DNA of 25,934 bases from a virus (IMGVR_UViG_3300033144_003363:1-25934); one strand, 5' to 3'. Positions 12,361 to 22,539 are shown, numbered from the stretch's first letter. Program-made: numbers and translations. Notes: generated from the sequence alone by a model not told the origin.

Positions 12361-14291
12361 TGGGTCTAGCCAAGACGCCGCAGACCGATTTCGTCTCGGG
12401 CGAGCTCGATCCGCTGATGATCGGTCGATCGGACATCGATCACTATGCCCATGGCGCTGCCTCGCTTCGGAACATGCGCCTATTGCTGCATGGCGGCGTT
12501 CGCCGGCGCCCGGGTCTCGAACATAAGAATACGTTTGTCCCGACGACAGCGATTGGGCTCCTGCCCTTCATCTTCTCGGACACTCAGAAAAACATCCTCG
12601 CGTTCTCCAACGCCCGGCTCGATGTCTATGACACCGCCGGCGTCCTACAACAGACCTTGACCAGCCAGCCGTGGACCACGGCAATGCTGCCCCAGCTCCG
12701 TTTCACTCAGGGCGGCGATACGATGTTCCTCGCAAATGGGGATCTTGTAACCCAGACCATCACCCGGACTGGCGCCGACACCTTCGCCGTCGCCAACTAC
12801 GCCTTCGAGGAGCACTCGGACGGCCACCCGAAATATCAGCCCTATTACAAATATGCGCCGGTCGAGATGACGCTCACGCCGTCGTCAACGACTGGCGCGA
12901 GCAACCTCACTGTCTCCTCTGCCTATTGGACGACCGATCACGAGAACACGATCGTTCGATACAAGGGCAAGGAGATCATGTGCGACACGCGCACCTCGTC
13001 GACGATCATGGCCGGCACCGTCCGCGAGACGCTCGATGACACCACCGGCGATCGCGATTGGGACGAGCAGACATTCTCGGCCGAGAAGGGCTGGCCGAAT
13101 GAAGCCGAGATGCACGAACAGCGCCTATGGTTCCTGGGATCCAAGGGCCGACCCCCTGGTGTCTGGGGCTCCAAAATTGGAGCGTTCAGGAACTTCGACA
13201 AGGGCACCGGCCTGGACGATGAAGCGATCTGGGAATCAGTCGGCGACAAGGTGATTAATGAGATCCGCTCCGGTCTCAGCTTGCGCGATCTTCTGATCTT
13301 CACCGACCGTGGCGAGTTCTACGTCCCGACGCAGATCAATACGCCGATCACGCCCGAGACCTTCAGCGCACCGCAGCAGACGCCCTACGGCATCGGCACC
13401 GTTCGGCCCTATGCTCTTGATGGCGCTGCCATTTTCATCCAGAAATCCGGCAAGGCCGCCCGCGAAATGATCTTCGATGAAGTCGAGGACGCCTACACCG
13501 CAGAGCCGATCTCATTGCTGTCGCCGCACCTCATCAAGACGCCGGTCGATATGTCGGTCCTGTACGGCGAAGCCGAGATCACGGAACAGTATGCCTACCT
13601 CGTGAACAGCGACGGCACGATGTCGACCTTCCACACGATCCGCTCGCAGTCGGTCGCGGCCTGGGCACCATGGGACACCGAAGGCGGCGAGACCGTGCCA
13701 GCGTTCGAATCGATCTGCATCCTCGATGATGAAATCTTTGTCTGTGTCGAACGAACGATCGATGGTGCCACGATCAAGCGGCTCGAGAAGTTCAACAACG
13801 CCTATATGCTCGACGCCAGCATCAAGATCTCTGGCGCGGCAACGGACACCTTCGGCGGGCTTGGACACCTCGAAGACCAGGTGGTCCAGGTTGTCTCGGG
13901 CGGCGTCCTCGATGGCGGCACCTACACTGTCGTGAGTGGTTCGATCACCACGGAGGACGAACACACCGACGTCGAGATCGGCCTCGATTTCACGACGGAG
14001 TTGCAGACCCTTCCGCCGAACGTCGTTACGAAATCCGCTGATTTCTCAGGCGAATTGAAGGGCCTGGTCCGGACACTCATCCGCTTTGACAATACCTACA
14101 GCGCTCGAGTTGAGGGCCAGGATCTCATCCTACGCACCGTCAACGAGGACCTGGGCAACCCACCGACGCCGGCGACCGGCTGGCGAGAGTTCTATCACGT
14201 CGGTTATGACCGCGACGCTCAGTCGACAGTCGACCAGGATCGACCGTTGCCGATGACGATCTTGTCCCTGCAAACAGAGGTGCTCGTCTGA
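12360..14291 (+). CDS. Tail tubular protein B (tail nozzle)
   Basis: The 643-aa product matches the T7 gp12-like tail tubular protein B family, which builds the distal nozzle of the short tail. The N-terminus KTPQTDFVSGELDPLMIGRS with DIDHYAHGAASLRNMRLLLH and GGVRRRPGLEHK is diagnostic. The middle holds the family's WTTAMLPQLRFTQGGDTMFL and LANGD segments, and later EMHEQRLWFLGSKGRPPGVW. At 643 aa it is shorter than T7's protein (about 790 aa), as is common outside the T7 group. It uses TAATG from the upstream gene and TGATG into the next. Confidence 0.93.
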   Translation: MGLAKTPQTDFVSGELDPLMIGRSDIDHYAHGAASLRNMRLLLHGGVRRRPGLEHKNTFVPTTAIGLLPFIFSDTQKNILAFSNARLDVYDTAGVLQQTLTSQPWTTAMLPQLRFTQGGDTMFLANGDLVTQTITRTGADTFAVANYAFEEHSDGHPKYQPYYKYAPVEMTLTPSSTTGASNLTVSSAYWTTDHENTIVRYKGKEIMCDTRTSSTIMAGTVRETLDDTTGDRDWDEQTFSAEKGWPNEAEMHEQRLWFLGSKGRPPGVWGSKIGAFRNFDKGTGLDDEAIWESVGDKVINEIRSGLSLRDLLIFTDRGEFYVPTQINTPITPETFSAPQQTPYGIGTVRPYALDGAAIFIQKSGKAAREMIFDEVEDAYTAEPISLLSPHLIKTPVDMSVLYGEAEITEQYAYLVNSDGTMSTFHTIRSQSVAAWAPWDTEGGETVPAFESICILDDEIFVCVERTIDGATIKRLEKFNNAYMLDASIKISGAATDTFGGLGHLEDQVVQVVSGGVLDGGTYTVVSGSITTEDEHTDVEIGLDFTTELQTLPPNVVTKSADFSGELKGLVRTLIRFDNTYSARVEGQDLILRTVNEDLGNPPTPATGWREFYHVGYDRDAQSTVDQDRPLPMTILSLQTEVLV

Positions 14292-14824
14292 TGGCGGATT
14301 TTGGCATCAGTACCATGCTGACGATCGCGTCGATGGCTATGTCGGCTATCGGCTCTTTCGTCCAGGCCAAAGCGCAAGCAGACATGGCCGAGTTCGAAGC
14401 CGCTCAGGCGCGGCAGCGGGCCGAAGACGCTCGACTTCAAGGCGAGCTCGACAAGGCCGATGCAGCCCGCGACTTCGCCAGCAAGATTGCGGCCTCGAGG
14501 GCCAACATCGCCAGCCGCGGCGGCGACCTGGGCGACGTTACATCGTCATCGCTGGGGATCCTCGATAATATCCAGGCACGGTATGAGGACGAGAAACGCC
14601 GCATCGCGATCGCGACCAGCATCAACATAAACAACGCGCTCAATTCTGCGGCTGGCTCCGAATTCACGGCGAGGAGCGCCCGGTTCTCCGGGGCTCTCGG
14701 CGCGGCCGATGCCGTTCTTGCCGGGGCCACGACACTTGCCAAGAAGAAGAAGCCGGCCGTCCTACCACAGATCAACAGTGGCGGTATGGGGAGTGGATCT
14801 TTCGGCGGAAACTCGATGGTGTAA
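14291..14824 (+). CDS. Internal virion protein (T7 gp14-like)
   Basis: The 177-aa product has an N-terminal hydrophobic helix (about residues 7-25) and a long Ala/Glu/Arg helix (residues of about 26-70). Next come SRGGDLGDVTSSSLGILDNI and a charged helix ending in AIATSININNA, which is the conserved pattern of the gp14-like internal virion proteins. The C-terminus is Gly/Ser-rich after a KKKK patch. The protein is probably ejected first and may form an outer-membrane pore, as proposed for T7 gp14. The start shares TGATG with tubular protein B. Confidence 0.8.
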   Translation: MADFGISTMLTIASMAMSAIGSFVQAKAQADMAEFEAAQARQRAEDARLQGELDKADAARDFASKIAASRANIASRGGDLGDVTSSSLGILDNIQARYEDEKRRIAIATSININNALNSAAGSEFTARSARFSGALGAADAVLAGATTLAKKKKPAVLPQINSGGMGSGSFGGNSMV

Positions 14825-14833
14825 GGGGATCCT

Positions 14834-17800
14834 ATGCCTACTGGAATTCAGCGCTTTGAACCAAGCACACGCATTGGCCTGACGAACGTCTCCTCTGGCG
14901 GCGTGTCGAATATCGGCGGCGATCTGTCCAGGATCGGTAGCCGGTTGCTCAGTTTCGCCGATGCCCAAATCACGGAAGAGAACCAAGAGCAGGCGCGCAT
15001 CGATCAAGATCGCGCGGAGACGATCGGTCGAACGCTCGCCTTCAGTCGAGATCCCCTGACAGGCTCTTTCGACAACCGGCCAACGGTCAACGGCACGCTC
15101 GCCAACCAGCAGATGATTGCCTCCTTCGACCAGTACCGTTTCCTGGTCAACAGTCGCCGGGCGAAGGATTCGATCAGTGCGCTCGCGCGTGAGAACGCGG
15201 ACGACGCCAACACTTTCGAGATGGCCTCGGACGCCTACGTCAACGAATTCGCAAGCAGCATCCCGGAGCAGCAGCTCAGTTTGGTGATGGCGGAAGTCCG
15301 CGCACACCAAAGCCAGCTTTTCAACGGCATCGCCACCAGGCAGATGGAGCGCCAGGCCGCCGATGTGCTTGCCACGAGCGTCACCGAGATCGAGAAGCTC
15401 ACCGAGGAGGCCCACGATCTCTTGCTCGAGTACCAAGGCCAGGACGATCGACAGGCCGAAGAAGCCGCAACCATGCGGATCGGCCAGATCGAAGATATGT
15501 ACGACCGCCTTGTTGGGCCCAACTACTCTCAGGCATCAGCGGACGCAGCGAAATCCAAGGCGCGCTATGTAATCCTCGAGGGCAAGTTCCTTGGCGTGAT
15601 GCGGAGCATCTACAACGGCGATATGAGCGACGCAGACGCCATGATCGCCGCCGAAGAGTATATCCAGCAGCTCTCCGATGGCGACATCGAGGGCCTCGAT
15701 TCCGACCAGCAGAGGGCTCTCGCCAACTCACTCGCCAGCGATGTCTCGATACGCGAGCGCGTCATCAACGGTAAAGCTACCAAGGCGAAAGCTGCGTCTG
15801 ACATCGCCGCTCAAATGACGATCGCCCAGATCTCCAGCCGAGTGAAGGATTATGTCGAGGGCCGAAGTGATCAGCCCGTTTCCGACATCGAAATGCTGGA
15901 GCTCGTCCAGCGCGGCATCATCAAGGGCGAGACGATGGCGACGTGGCGAAACGCCCAACTGACTGCCGACAATGAGAAAAGCGCGGCGATCATCCAGACG
16001 GTGAAGGATTACCGGCTCGCCACCGACAACATCATCCAGGCGCTCGGCGGCAGGAAAATGCCCCTGACGGCTGACAACACCCGCGCCTATGAGCTGTTCG
16101 TATCGATCGCCAGAGGCGACCCCAAGGTTGCGGCACTCCAGCGCCTCGAGGAAGGCATGGCAGACCTGCCGGAAGCCGAGCAGGAAGCCATGATCGGTTT
16201 CAACCGGCAATTCCAGTTCATCGCCGGCGACCCTGACACGGTTGATCATTGGGGTGGCCTGATCCAGCAGACCGGCTATGTTGACAAGACCGCTCTCGGA
16301 TACCTGGATCTCGTCAAGACCACTCGCGACAGCGGGCAGGCCGATTATGCCGTAAGCCTCTTTTCGGTCATCTCTGGCGACGCTGCCCTACAGGCGCAGC
16401 TCGACCCCGAAACACTCCGTATGCTCCAGGCGCTCGAGCTCTCCGCTGGCAGCGAATCAATCGACGTCACGCTGGCCCGCCTGCAGGACAACGCTGGCAA
16501 AGCAACAGGCGCCGGCGAGGCCTCCGCCCGAACGATCGGTGAAGCCGCGATTGAATTCAAAGAGAACACCCTGACCGCTGTTCGGCGTGTCATGGCCGCT
16601 GGCGGCGCCGGCTATGGCTTTATCGAGAGCTTTGCTGACAAGGCGATCGGCGCGCTAATCCATCCCTTCTATGACGGAGCGCCCGACATCGAGCTGCCGG
16701 CGACCTACTACGCAGAATTCGAGGAGCTGTATAGCCGGCTTGTGACCGACTATCGCAACTCCGGTGTGAAGTTCGATGAAGACCTGCTTCGGGATGAAGT
16801 CGTCGAGCGCCTGGCAAACCGCTGGCAGCCCTCACGCCTCAACAAAGAGGGCGAAGCCCGTATGGTTCAGAACTCGCTCATGGCGATGCACGGCGCTGGC
16901 TACGATGATGAATATGAAGTGATGCACACCATGGCTGCGCCGATCGCCGAAGCCATGTTCCAAAGCGGAATAATGGATCTCGCAGACGAGGACATCAGGG
17001 ATCTGGACGACATCCACGACATGATCGACAACAACCAGATTATCCCGGTCTTCTCGGGCCACCACAATATGGCCGGACAGCCTACCTACCAGATGTGGAT
17101 GGCACGCGATCAAGACGGTGATGGCGTCCTTGGAAATTACGAACCGCTCTTTGGCGAAGGGCTGCGCCGGATGGAATTTGCTCCGCCGCCCTTCGAACAG
17201 AGCGAACAGGGCCTCGAGCAGAGAGCCCGCACCGTAGCGCTCCACCAGGAACTCACGAAGCAACTGGCTGCGATCGAAAGTGAGGAGGGCCGACCTGCGA
17301 CAACTCTCGAAAAGGCTCTGACTGAAGGCACAATCAGGGTCGCTCAATTCGGCGGGAGAACTGTGAAATCGGCTGGCGAATTCCTGGCTGAGAAAGAGCG
17401 TGACTACTTCGGCAATCCATCCCGGATGAACCAAGCGGCTACTCCGCTAGGCATCCCGGAAGGCGAGCCCGGCAACCCGAAACAGGAGGCACGGACCCCC
17501 ATGCAACCAGCCACACAGGCCGTCTTCACTTTGATCAAAACGGACGAAGGCGACACCCTCGGGAAGCAAGACAGCGGCTCCGGTAAGATTGCTGGCGCGC
17601 TTGGCCTGGATCCGGACCGCAAAGCCGAGATCGAGAACAAGGCCGGGAAGCAGCTCACGGACGAACGCGCCGCGGCCATGGCGATCGAAGAGGACTTCGA
17701 CACGCTCAAGGCCAAGCTCCCGAACTATGCGGGCGCTCCTGTCGGCATCCAGGTCGCGCTCCTCGATCTGGTCTACAACGCTGGAACCGGCATCATCAAT

Positions 17801-18097
17801 AAGGCACCGAAGCTCAGAGCGGCGATGGCGAAGAACCCGCCCGACTATCAGGAGGTCTTGATCCAGACCCTCGACACGGCCACGATCAATGGCAAAGCCT
17901 CGAAGGGCATCGCCGGCCGCCGTGCACGGTATTACAACATCGGCATCAACGATCCTGAGCTCGAGATCCGCACGGTTCGTATGTTCCTCAACGGGACGAT
18001 CTCCTATCTCACGGCCGATGGCTCCAACGTCTTCAGCTTCAAGGCGAAGGGCGGCAAGCATGAAGAGAGCGCCGCCGGCATCTTGGAGATCAAGTAG
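14834..18097 (+). CDS. Internal virion protein with C-terminal lysozyme-like domain
   Basis: The 1087-aa product starts at 14834 behind an AAGGGGA ribosome binding site. Most of its length is helical and Gln/Glu/Ala-rich, as in ejected core proteins (T7 gp15 position). Residues of about 890-1045 resemble the T4/P21-type lysozyme fold. Evidence is IKTDEGDTLGKQDSG (Glu905, Asp913), the core helix IQVALLDLVYNAGTGIINKA, and SKGIAGRRARYYN (Arg1029, Arg1030), matching the family's '..GL..RR..E' end. The Glu-to-Asp spacing is 8 rather than the usual 9 residues, and the expected Thr is not evident, so activity is uncertain. The likely role is local peptidoglycan opening during genome ejection. The segment just before it (residues of about 855-890) is a Pro/Gln linker. 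Confidence 0.8.
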   Translation: MPTGIQRFEPSTRIGLTNVSSGGVSNIGGDLSRIGSRLLSFADAQITEENQEQARIDQDRAETIGRTLAFSRDPLTGSFDNRPTVNGTLANQQMIASFDQYRFLVNSRRAKDSISALARENADDANTFEMASDAYVNEFASSIPEQQLSLVMAEVRAHQSQLFNGIATRQMERQAADVLATSVTEIEKLTEEAHDLLLEYQGQDDRQAEEAATMRIGQIEDMYDRLVGPNYSQASADAAKSKARYVILEGKFLGVMRSIYNGDMSDADAMIAAEEYIQQLSDGDIEGLDSDQQRALANSLASDVSIRERVINGKATKAKAASDIAAQMTIAQISSRVKDYVEGRSDQPVSDIEMLELVQRGIIKGETMATWRNAQLTADNEKSAAIIQTVKDYRLATDNIIQALGGRKMPLTADNTRAYELFVSIARGDPKVAALQRLEEGMADLPEAEQEAMIGFNRQFQFIAGDPDTVDHWGGLIQQTGYVDKTALGYLDLVKTTRDSGQADYAVSLFSVISGDAALQAQLDPETLRMLQALELSAGSESIDVTLARLQDNAGKATGAGEASARTIGEAAIEFKENTLTAVRRVMAAGGAGYGFIESFADKAIGALIHPFYDGAPDIELPATYYAEFEELYSRLVTDYRNSGVKFDEDLLRDEVVERLANRWQPSRLNKEGEARMVQNSLMAMHGAGYDDEYEVMHTMAAPIAEAMFQSGIMDLADEDIRDLDDIHDMIDNNQIIPVFSGHHNMAGQPTYQMWMARDQDGDGVLGNYEPLFGEGLRRMEFAPPPFEQSEQGLEQRARTVALHQELTKQLAAIESEEGRPATTLEKALTEGTIRVAQFGGRTVKSAGEFLAEKERDYFGNPSRMNQAATPLGIPEGEPGNPKQEARTPMQPATQAVFTLIKTDEGDTLGKQDSGSGKIAGALGLDPDRKAEIENKAGKQLTDERAAAMAIEEDFDTLKAKLPNYAGAPVGIQVALLDLVYNAGTGIINKAPKLRAAMAKNPPDYQEVLIQTLDTATINGKASKGIAGRRARYYNIGINDPELEIRTVRMFLNGTISYLTADGSNVFSFKAKGGKHEESAAGILEIK

Positions 18098-18099
18098 CC

Positions 18100-21000
18100 A
18101 TGCCCGTTGTCAGCCTCGAGGAGATGAGGGCCAGCGACGCTCTGGTGCGCGCGCCGAGAGATCGTGTGGCGACGGCGCCGGTAGAGACCCGGCGTCTTCC
18201 CTTCGGGATGATCTTCGACGCGGCTATGCAGATCGACAATCCCATCGCCGGTGCCGGTCGGCTGGCCGGACAGATGTTCCAAGAGGCGATCGAGCCCTAT
18301 CCGATCGATCCGGATTTCGATCCGTTCAAGGATCCGCGCATCGATGCTCTTGGCCCTGAAATGGCCGAAGTGTTTGTGGGCGTTCGGTCGGCTCAGGAAT
18401 TCGAGGCGGTCTACAACAACGCCCGGCGCGAACTCAGCAATCGAGGCATCGTCGCGGAGGCCGGCGCGATGGGCTTCGGCGCGACCATGCTTGCCGCGAC
18501 ACTCTCACCGACAACGCTTCTGCCGCTGGGCTTCTTCAAGACCGGTATGACCGCTGGCAAGGCTGCGCTGTCCGGTGCTGCCACAATCGGCGGGGCCACC
18601 GCGGTTGAAGAAATGATCTTGCAAGGAGCGAGTGAGATCCGGACCCTACAAGAAAGCGGTCTGATCGTCGGAACGGCGTCGATCATCGGCGCTGTCCTGG
18701 CTCCGGTTCTCTCGCGCGGACAGCGCGCCGGCGCCGGTCGATCGTCGCGCATCTTCATCGATCGGCCTGAGATCAAGGTCTCGGAGTACGCCCGCAAGAT
18801 GGACGAGGAGCTCGATCTCCAATCCGCTGATCGTCGTCCCCGCCGCCCTGCACGAAAAGGCGTGCACCAAGAAATGGCGGACCAGGCCCGACGCAACGAA
18901 GAGGCTCGCGGTGATATAGCCGCCGAAGACGGCAGGATCATCGATCCTGATGAGCCGGTTTCACCTCGCACTCTCGGCGCGGCCGCCGTTGATGAAACGC
19001 CGATCCGCTATCGCGACCGTCTCAACGATGAGGCGATGGTCGTGACCCATCTCCTGCTCGAGCGTATGCCCGACAATCCTTTCAAACGGATGCTGATGTC
19101 GACTGATCTCTTTGTCCGTGAAATCACTACACGTCTCGCCGAGACGCCGGGCATCTTGCAGAACAAGCACTTCAGTGGCGGCAAAGCCGTGCCGAGTGTC
19201 GAGCGTGAATTCAAGCGCATCTGGCTGCCGCGCCTGGTCGGCGCGATCAAGCAGGTCGATGCTATTTACGCCAACGTCTACCGGCGCGATGTCCCGCCGC
19301 CTACTGGCTCAGGTTCACTCGACAAAACCCGCGACCTGACCGGTCGACCGCCCGCCGACGCCAGCAAGATCGATATGCTCCAGATGGGTGTCCGCGACTT
19401 CTTCACGAAGACGGACGCTCAAGGCCACCTTCCGGACGGCAAGCTCACCTATCTGGAATTCCGCCGGCAGGTCGGCATTGCTCTACGCAACGGCGATGAG
19501 CACGCTATCCCGGAGGTCCAACAGGCTGCCGAGATCTGGCGACGCGAGATATTCAAGCCGGCCCTCGATGAAGGCATGGAGCACGGCCTATTCAGCATCG
19601 AGCTGCGCCGACGTCTCGATCAGGTCAATGAGGACATCCTGGAAGCCCAGGCCCGCGGCGGCCGCAAGCGCGCCGAAAATCTCGACATCGAGCGCCAGCG
19701 CCTCGAGGCAGAGATCACCCGTCTCGACAAGGACGGTCCGACACTTGAAACCGCAACGAGCTACTTCCCCCGCATGTGGCGTCACGACGTTTTGCAGGCT
19801 CGTGAGATCGAGTTCAAGCAGATCGTCATGGATTACCTGGAAACCAAGAGGATCCCAGCGAAGGAACTCCACCACCTCGCCGACGAGATCTTCGAAAGGA
19901 TCCTCCAGGAGCGTCCTTATGTCAGGATCGATGACGCTATCCGCGACACGCGCGTTGCGCGCGGCGGACGAGCTCGCTCCTTCGAGATCCCTGATCACAT
20001 GGTAGAGGACTTCCTCGAAAGCGACGTCGAGGCTGTCGGCCGTTTCTATACCCGAACTGTCGGGACAGACATCCAGCTTCTCAAGGAATTCGAATCGCTC
20101 GACTTGGCAAAGGAGATCGAAGAGATCACCGCCAACGCTGAGGCGTTGCGTGGTGCCACGAGCGATCCGATCAAGCGCAAGGCGATCATGAAGCAATTTC
20201 GCCAGGACGTCGAAGACCTCCGGGCAATGCGCGATCGCCTGCGCGGCACCTATGGCCTGCCCGATGATCCATATCGAACGGTCTCCCGTATCTATCGAAC
20301 TGCAAAACAGTGGGCTTACCTGACCATGCTTGGTGGCGTGTTCTTGTCACAGCTCCCTGATATTGCGCGTCCGATTATGACGGAAGGCGTTGAAAGGACA
20401 TTCCGGGCGGGCCTGGTGCCGCTATTCAAGAAAAATGCTTTCATCAAGCTCTCTCGCAAGGAAGCCGGGAAAGCCGGCACCGCCTTGGACATGGAGCTTG
20501 GAACACGCGCCCTGGCCTTCGCGGAGATCGGCGACATCTTCGGGCACCGGACAGCGTTCGAGCGATCGTTGACCACCTCGAGCGGCATCTTTTCAATCGC
20601 CAACTTGCTGAACCCCTGGAACGCCATGATTAAGGGCTGGGTCGGCACTATCGTCTCCGATCGGATCCTCGAGCAAGCGATGAAGGTACGCCGGCATCGG
20701 CTACAGCTTCGCGCTGCCAACCTCGAGGTCGAGAAAGTCAGCAGCAAGATCCAGAGGAACGAGCGCGGCAAGCTAGGTCGCTCCGGTCTCGACGACGATG
20801 ACCTGGAAGCGATCGCCATTCAGTTCGAACGCTACGGTCAGACGGAAGAGGGCGTGCGCCTGCCCAACACCGAACTGTGGGACAGCGAGGGGCTCGCCGC
20901 CCTTGCCCGGTTCCGCAACGCTCTCGGCGCCGACGTCGACAGGATCATCGTCACCCCAGGCGTGGCCGACCGGCCGCTCTGGGCCTCGACCGAACTTGGC

Positions 21001-21507
21001 TCCGTCGTCGCGCAGTTCAAGAGCTTCGCGATGTCGGCGAACAACCGCGTCCTCATGGCCGCCCTGCAGGAGCGTGACATGGCAGCGCTGCAAGGCACGG
21101 CGATGCTGATCGGGATGGGGGCGGTGGTCGACAGTCTGAAACGCGCTCAGTTTGGCGACGACCGCGACCAAGAGTTCGGAGAACAGTTGCTTGGCGCGGT
21201 CGATCGATCGGGGATCCTCGGCTATTTCACCGACGCCAACAGGGCGCTCGAAACGATGACCGATTATCGTGTCGGCCTTGGTCCTCTCATCAATGGAGCC
21301 CGGCCTTACGATGCTTCGTTCCGTTCGAAGCTCGGCACGATCGCGGGCCCGACCGGCTCGATGTTCGCGAACATCATGGACATCATGGGTGACACACTCT
21401 CCGGTGAGATGGACCGCTTCACCGCTCGAAAGATCCGGTCGCTGATCCCGCTTCAGAACCACCTTGTATTTCGGGGCATCTTCGACGCCGCCGAACAAGT
21501 CATCTAG
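18100..21507 (+). CDS. Large internal virion (ejection) protein, T7 gp16 position
   Basis: The 1135-aa product follows two bases after the previous stop. It is mostly helical, with hydrophobic segments at about residues 125-170 (AMGFGATMLAATLSPTTLLP and neighbours), 190-212 (GLIVGTASIIGAVLAPVLS) and 735-755 (QWAYLTMLGGVFLSQLPDIA). Near the C-terminus, AQFKSFAMSANNRVLMAAL followed by MLIGMGAVVDSLKRAQF is typical of the C-terminal part of large podovirus internal proteins. No N-terminal transglycosylase motif, as in T7 gp16, is seen; the cell-wall domain appears to have been placed on the preceding protein. The likely role is forming the trans-envelope DNA channel after ejection. Confidence 0.75.
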   Translation: MPVVSLEEMRASDALVRAPRDRVATAPVETRRLPFGMIFDAAMQIDNPIAGAGRLAGQMFQEAIEPYPIDPDFDPFKDPRIDALGPEMAEVFVGVRSAQEFEAVYNNARRELSNRGIVAEAGAMGFGATMLAATLSPTTLLPLGFFKTGMTAGKAALSGAATIGGATAVEEMILQGASEIRTLQESGLIVGTASIIGAVLAPVLSRGQRAGAGRSSRIFIDRPEIKVSEYARKMDEELDLQSADRRPRRPARKGVHQEMADQARRNEEARGDIAAEDGRIIDPDEPVSPRTLGAAAVDETPIRYRDRLNDEAMVVTHLLLERMPDNPFKRMLMSTDLFVREITTRLAETPGILQNKHFSGGKAVPSVEREFKRIWLPRLVGAIKQVDAIYANVYRRDVPPPTGSGSLDKTRDLTGRPPADASKIDMLQMGVRDFFTKTDAQGHLPDGKLTYLEFRRQVGIALRNGDEHAIPEVQQAAEIWRREIFKPALDEGMEHGLFSIELRRRLDQVNEDILEAQARGGRKRAENLDIERQRLEAEITRLDKDGPTLETATSYFPRMWRHDVLQAREIEFKQIVMDYLETKRIPAKELHHLADEIFERILQERPYVRIDDAIRDTRVARGGRARSFEIPDHMVEDFLESDVEAVGRFYTRTVGTDIQLLKEFESLDLAKEIEEITANAEALRGATSDPIKRKAIMKQFRQDVEDLRAMRDRLRGTYGLPDDPYRTVSRIYRTAKQWAYLTMLGGVFLSQLPDIARPIMTEGVERTFRAGLVPLFKKNAFIKLSRKEAGKAGTALDMELGTRALAFAEIGDIFGHRTAFERSLTTSSGIFSIANLLNPWNAMIKGWVGTIVSDRILEQAMKVRRHRLQLRAANLEVEKVSSKIQRNERGKLGRSGLDDDDLEAIAIQFERYGQTEEGVRLPNTELWDSEGLAALARFRNALGADVDRIIVTPGVADRPLWASTELGSVVAQFKSFAMSANNRVLMAALQERDMAALQGTAMLIGMGAVVDSLKRAQFGDDRDQEFGEQLLGAVDRSGILGYFTDANRALETMTDYRVGLGPLINGARPYDASFRSKLGTIAGPTGSMFANIMDIMGDTLSGEMDRFTARKIRSLIPLQNHLVFRGIFDAAEQVI

Positions 21508-21516
21508 GAGACCACG

Positions 21517-22134
21517 ATGGCCCTCAAGATCAATGATGTCGAACCCTGGGTGAGGTACTCGGTCGGTGGCACGCCACAGTCCGCTTTCGCGATCCCGTTC
21601 GAATTCTTCACAAACGCTGACATCGTGTGCATCGATGATACCGTCGTCCAGGTGTTGTCGACCGACTATACTCTGGTCGGCGCCGGCGTCGAAGGCGGCG
21701 GGACGCTCACCTTCGTGACGCCTGTCTCGAATTCGATCATCACGATCTACAACGACATCGCGATCAAGCGGACGACGAACTTCCCGCTGACCGGTCAGTT
21801 CAACATCGCCTCGCTGAACACGCAGCTCAACAAGATCATCGCCATCGAGCTCCAGCTCGAGCGCATCATTGCGATCTGCATCAAGGCCGACGAAGAAGAC
21901 GACATCACCGGGGTCGAGATGACCATGCCGGCCGCAGCGACGCGCGCCAACAAGCTCCTCGGCTTCGACGCCAACGGTGACGTGATCGTCACCACCTCAA
22001 CTGTCGCAGACATCGAAAGTGGTGCGACAGCAGCGGCAGCAGCCCTCGCCGCGATCAACGCCAAGATCACCATCTCGACCAGCGCGCCCTCGGGCGGGTC
22101 GGACGGCGATATTTGGTATCGTGTAACTGCCTAG
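21517..22134 (+). CDS. Tail-fibre anchor (T7 gp17 N-terminal-like) protein
   Basis: The 205-aa product, with TAGGAGA about eight bases before ATG 21517, matches the N-terminal tail-attachment domain of T7-type fibres (Phage_T7_tail family). Diagnostic stretches are IPFEFFTNADIVCID, STDYTLVGAGVEGGGTLTFV, and IAIKRTTNFPLTGQFNIASL with NTQLNKIIAIELQLERII. After about residue 125 comes a short linker with AATRANKLLGFDANGDVIV, an Ala-rich helix and a SAPSGGSDGDIWYRV end that is common in phage tail proteins. There is no receptor-binding domain, so the protein probably anchors other host-contact proteins encoded downstream. Confidence 0.88.
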   Translation: MALKINDVEPWVRYSVGGTPQSAFAIPFEFFTNADIVCIDDTVVQVLSTDYTLVGAGVEGGGTLTFVTPVSNSIITIYNDIAIKRTTNFPLTGQFNIASLNTQLNKIIAIELQLERIIAICIKADEEDDITGVEMTMPAAATRANKLLGFDANGDVIVTTSTVADIESGATAAAAALAAINAKITISTSAPSGGSDGDIWYRVTA

Positions 22135-22146
22135 GAAGGAACCGTT

Positions 22147-22539
22147 ATGGCAGCTCTCAGTGACTTTGCGGAAAAGTTGGCCCTCGATTGGCTGATGACG
22201 AACGGCGCGGCGGTACGGCCGACGGCTTGGTACATCGCGCTCTACACGGCGGCGCCCTCGGACTCGGGCGGCGGCACCGAACTGTCGGGCAACGGCTATG
22301 CCCGTCAGGCCGCGACCTTTGGTGCGGCGAGCTCGCCGGGCGGCACCCAGACCACCACGGACAGCCAGGTCTTTACGGCCTCGGGCGGCTCGTGGGGTAC
22401 GGTGACGCACATGGGCATCTTCGACGCCATCACCACGGGCAATCTCCTCTGGCACGGTATCCTTACCGCGTCGAAGGTGGTTGGTGACGGCGACACGCTC
22501 ACGTTCGCGACTGGCGCGATCGACCTCACGCTCGCGTAG
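22147..22539 (+). CDS. Tail-associated protein of unknown role, 130 aa
   Basis: The start at 22147 has AAGGAAC about seven bases upstream. The product resembles a widespread small phage protein with the signature WYIALYTAAPSDSGGGTELS followed by GNGYARQAATF, and a C-terminal beta-rich half (SWGTVTHMGIFDAITTGNLL; GDTLTFATGAIDLTLA). Such proteins occur in fibre gene clusters. It lies between the fibre anchor and the long repeat protein, and it is followed by a 9-bp hairpin. The exact function is unknown. Confidence 0.75.
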   Translation: MAALSDFAEKLALDWLMTNGAAVRPTAWYIALYTAAPSDSGGGTELSGNGYARQAATFGAASSPGGTQTTTDSQVFTASGGSWGTVTHMGIFDAITTGNLLWHGILTASKVVGDGDTLTFATGAIDLTLA

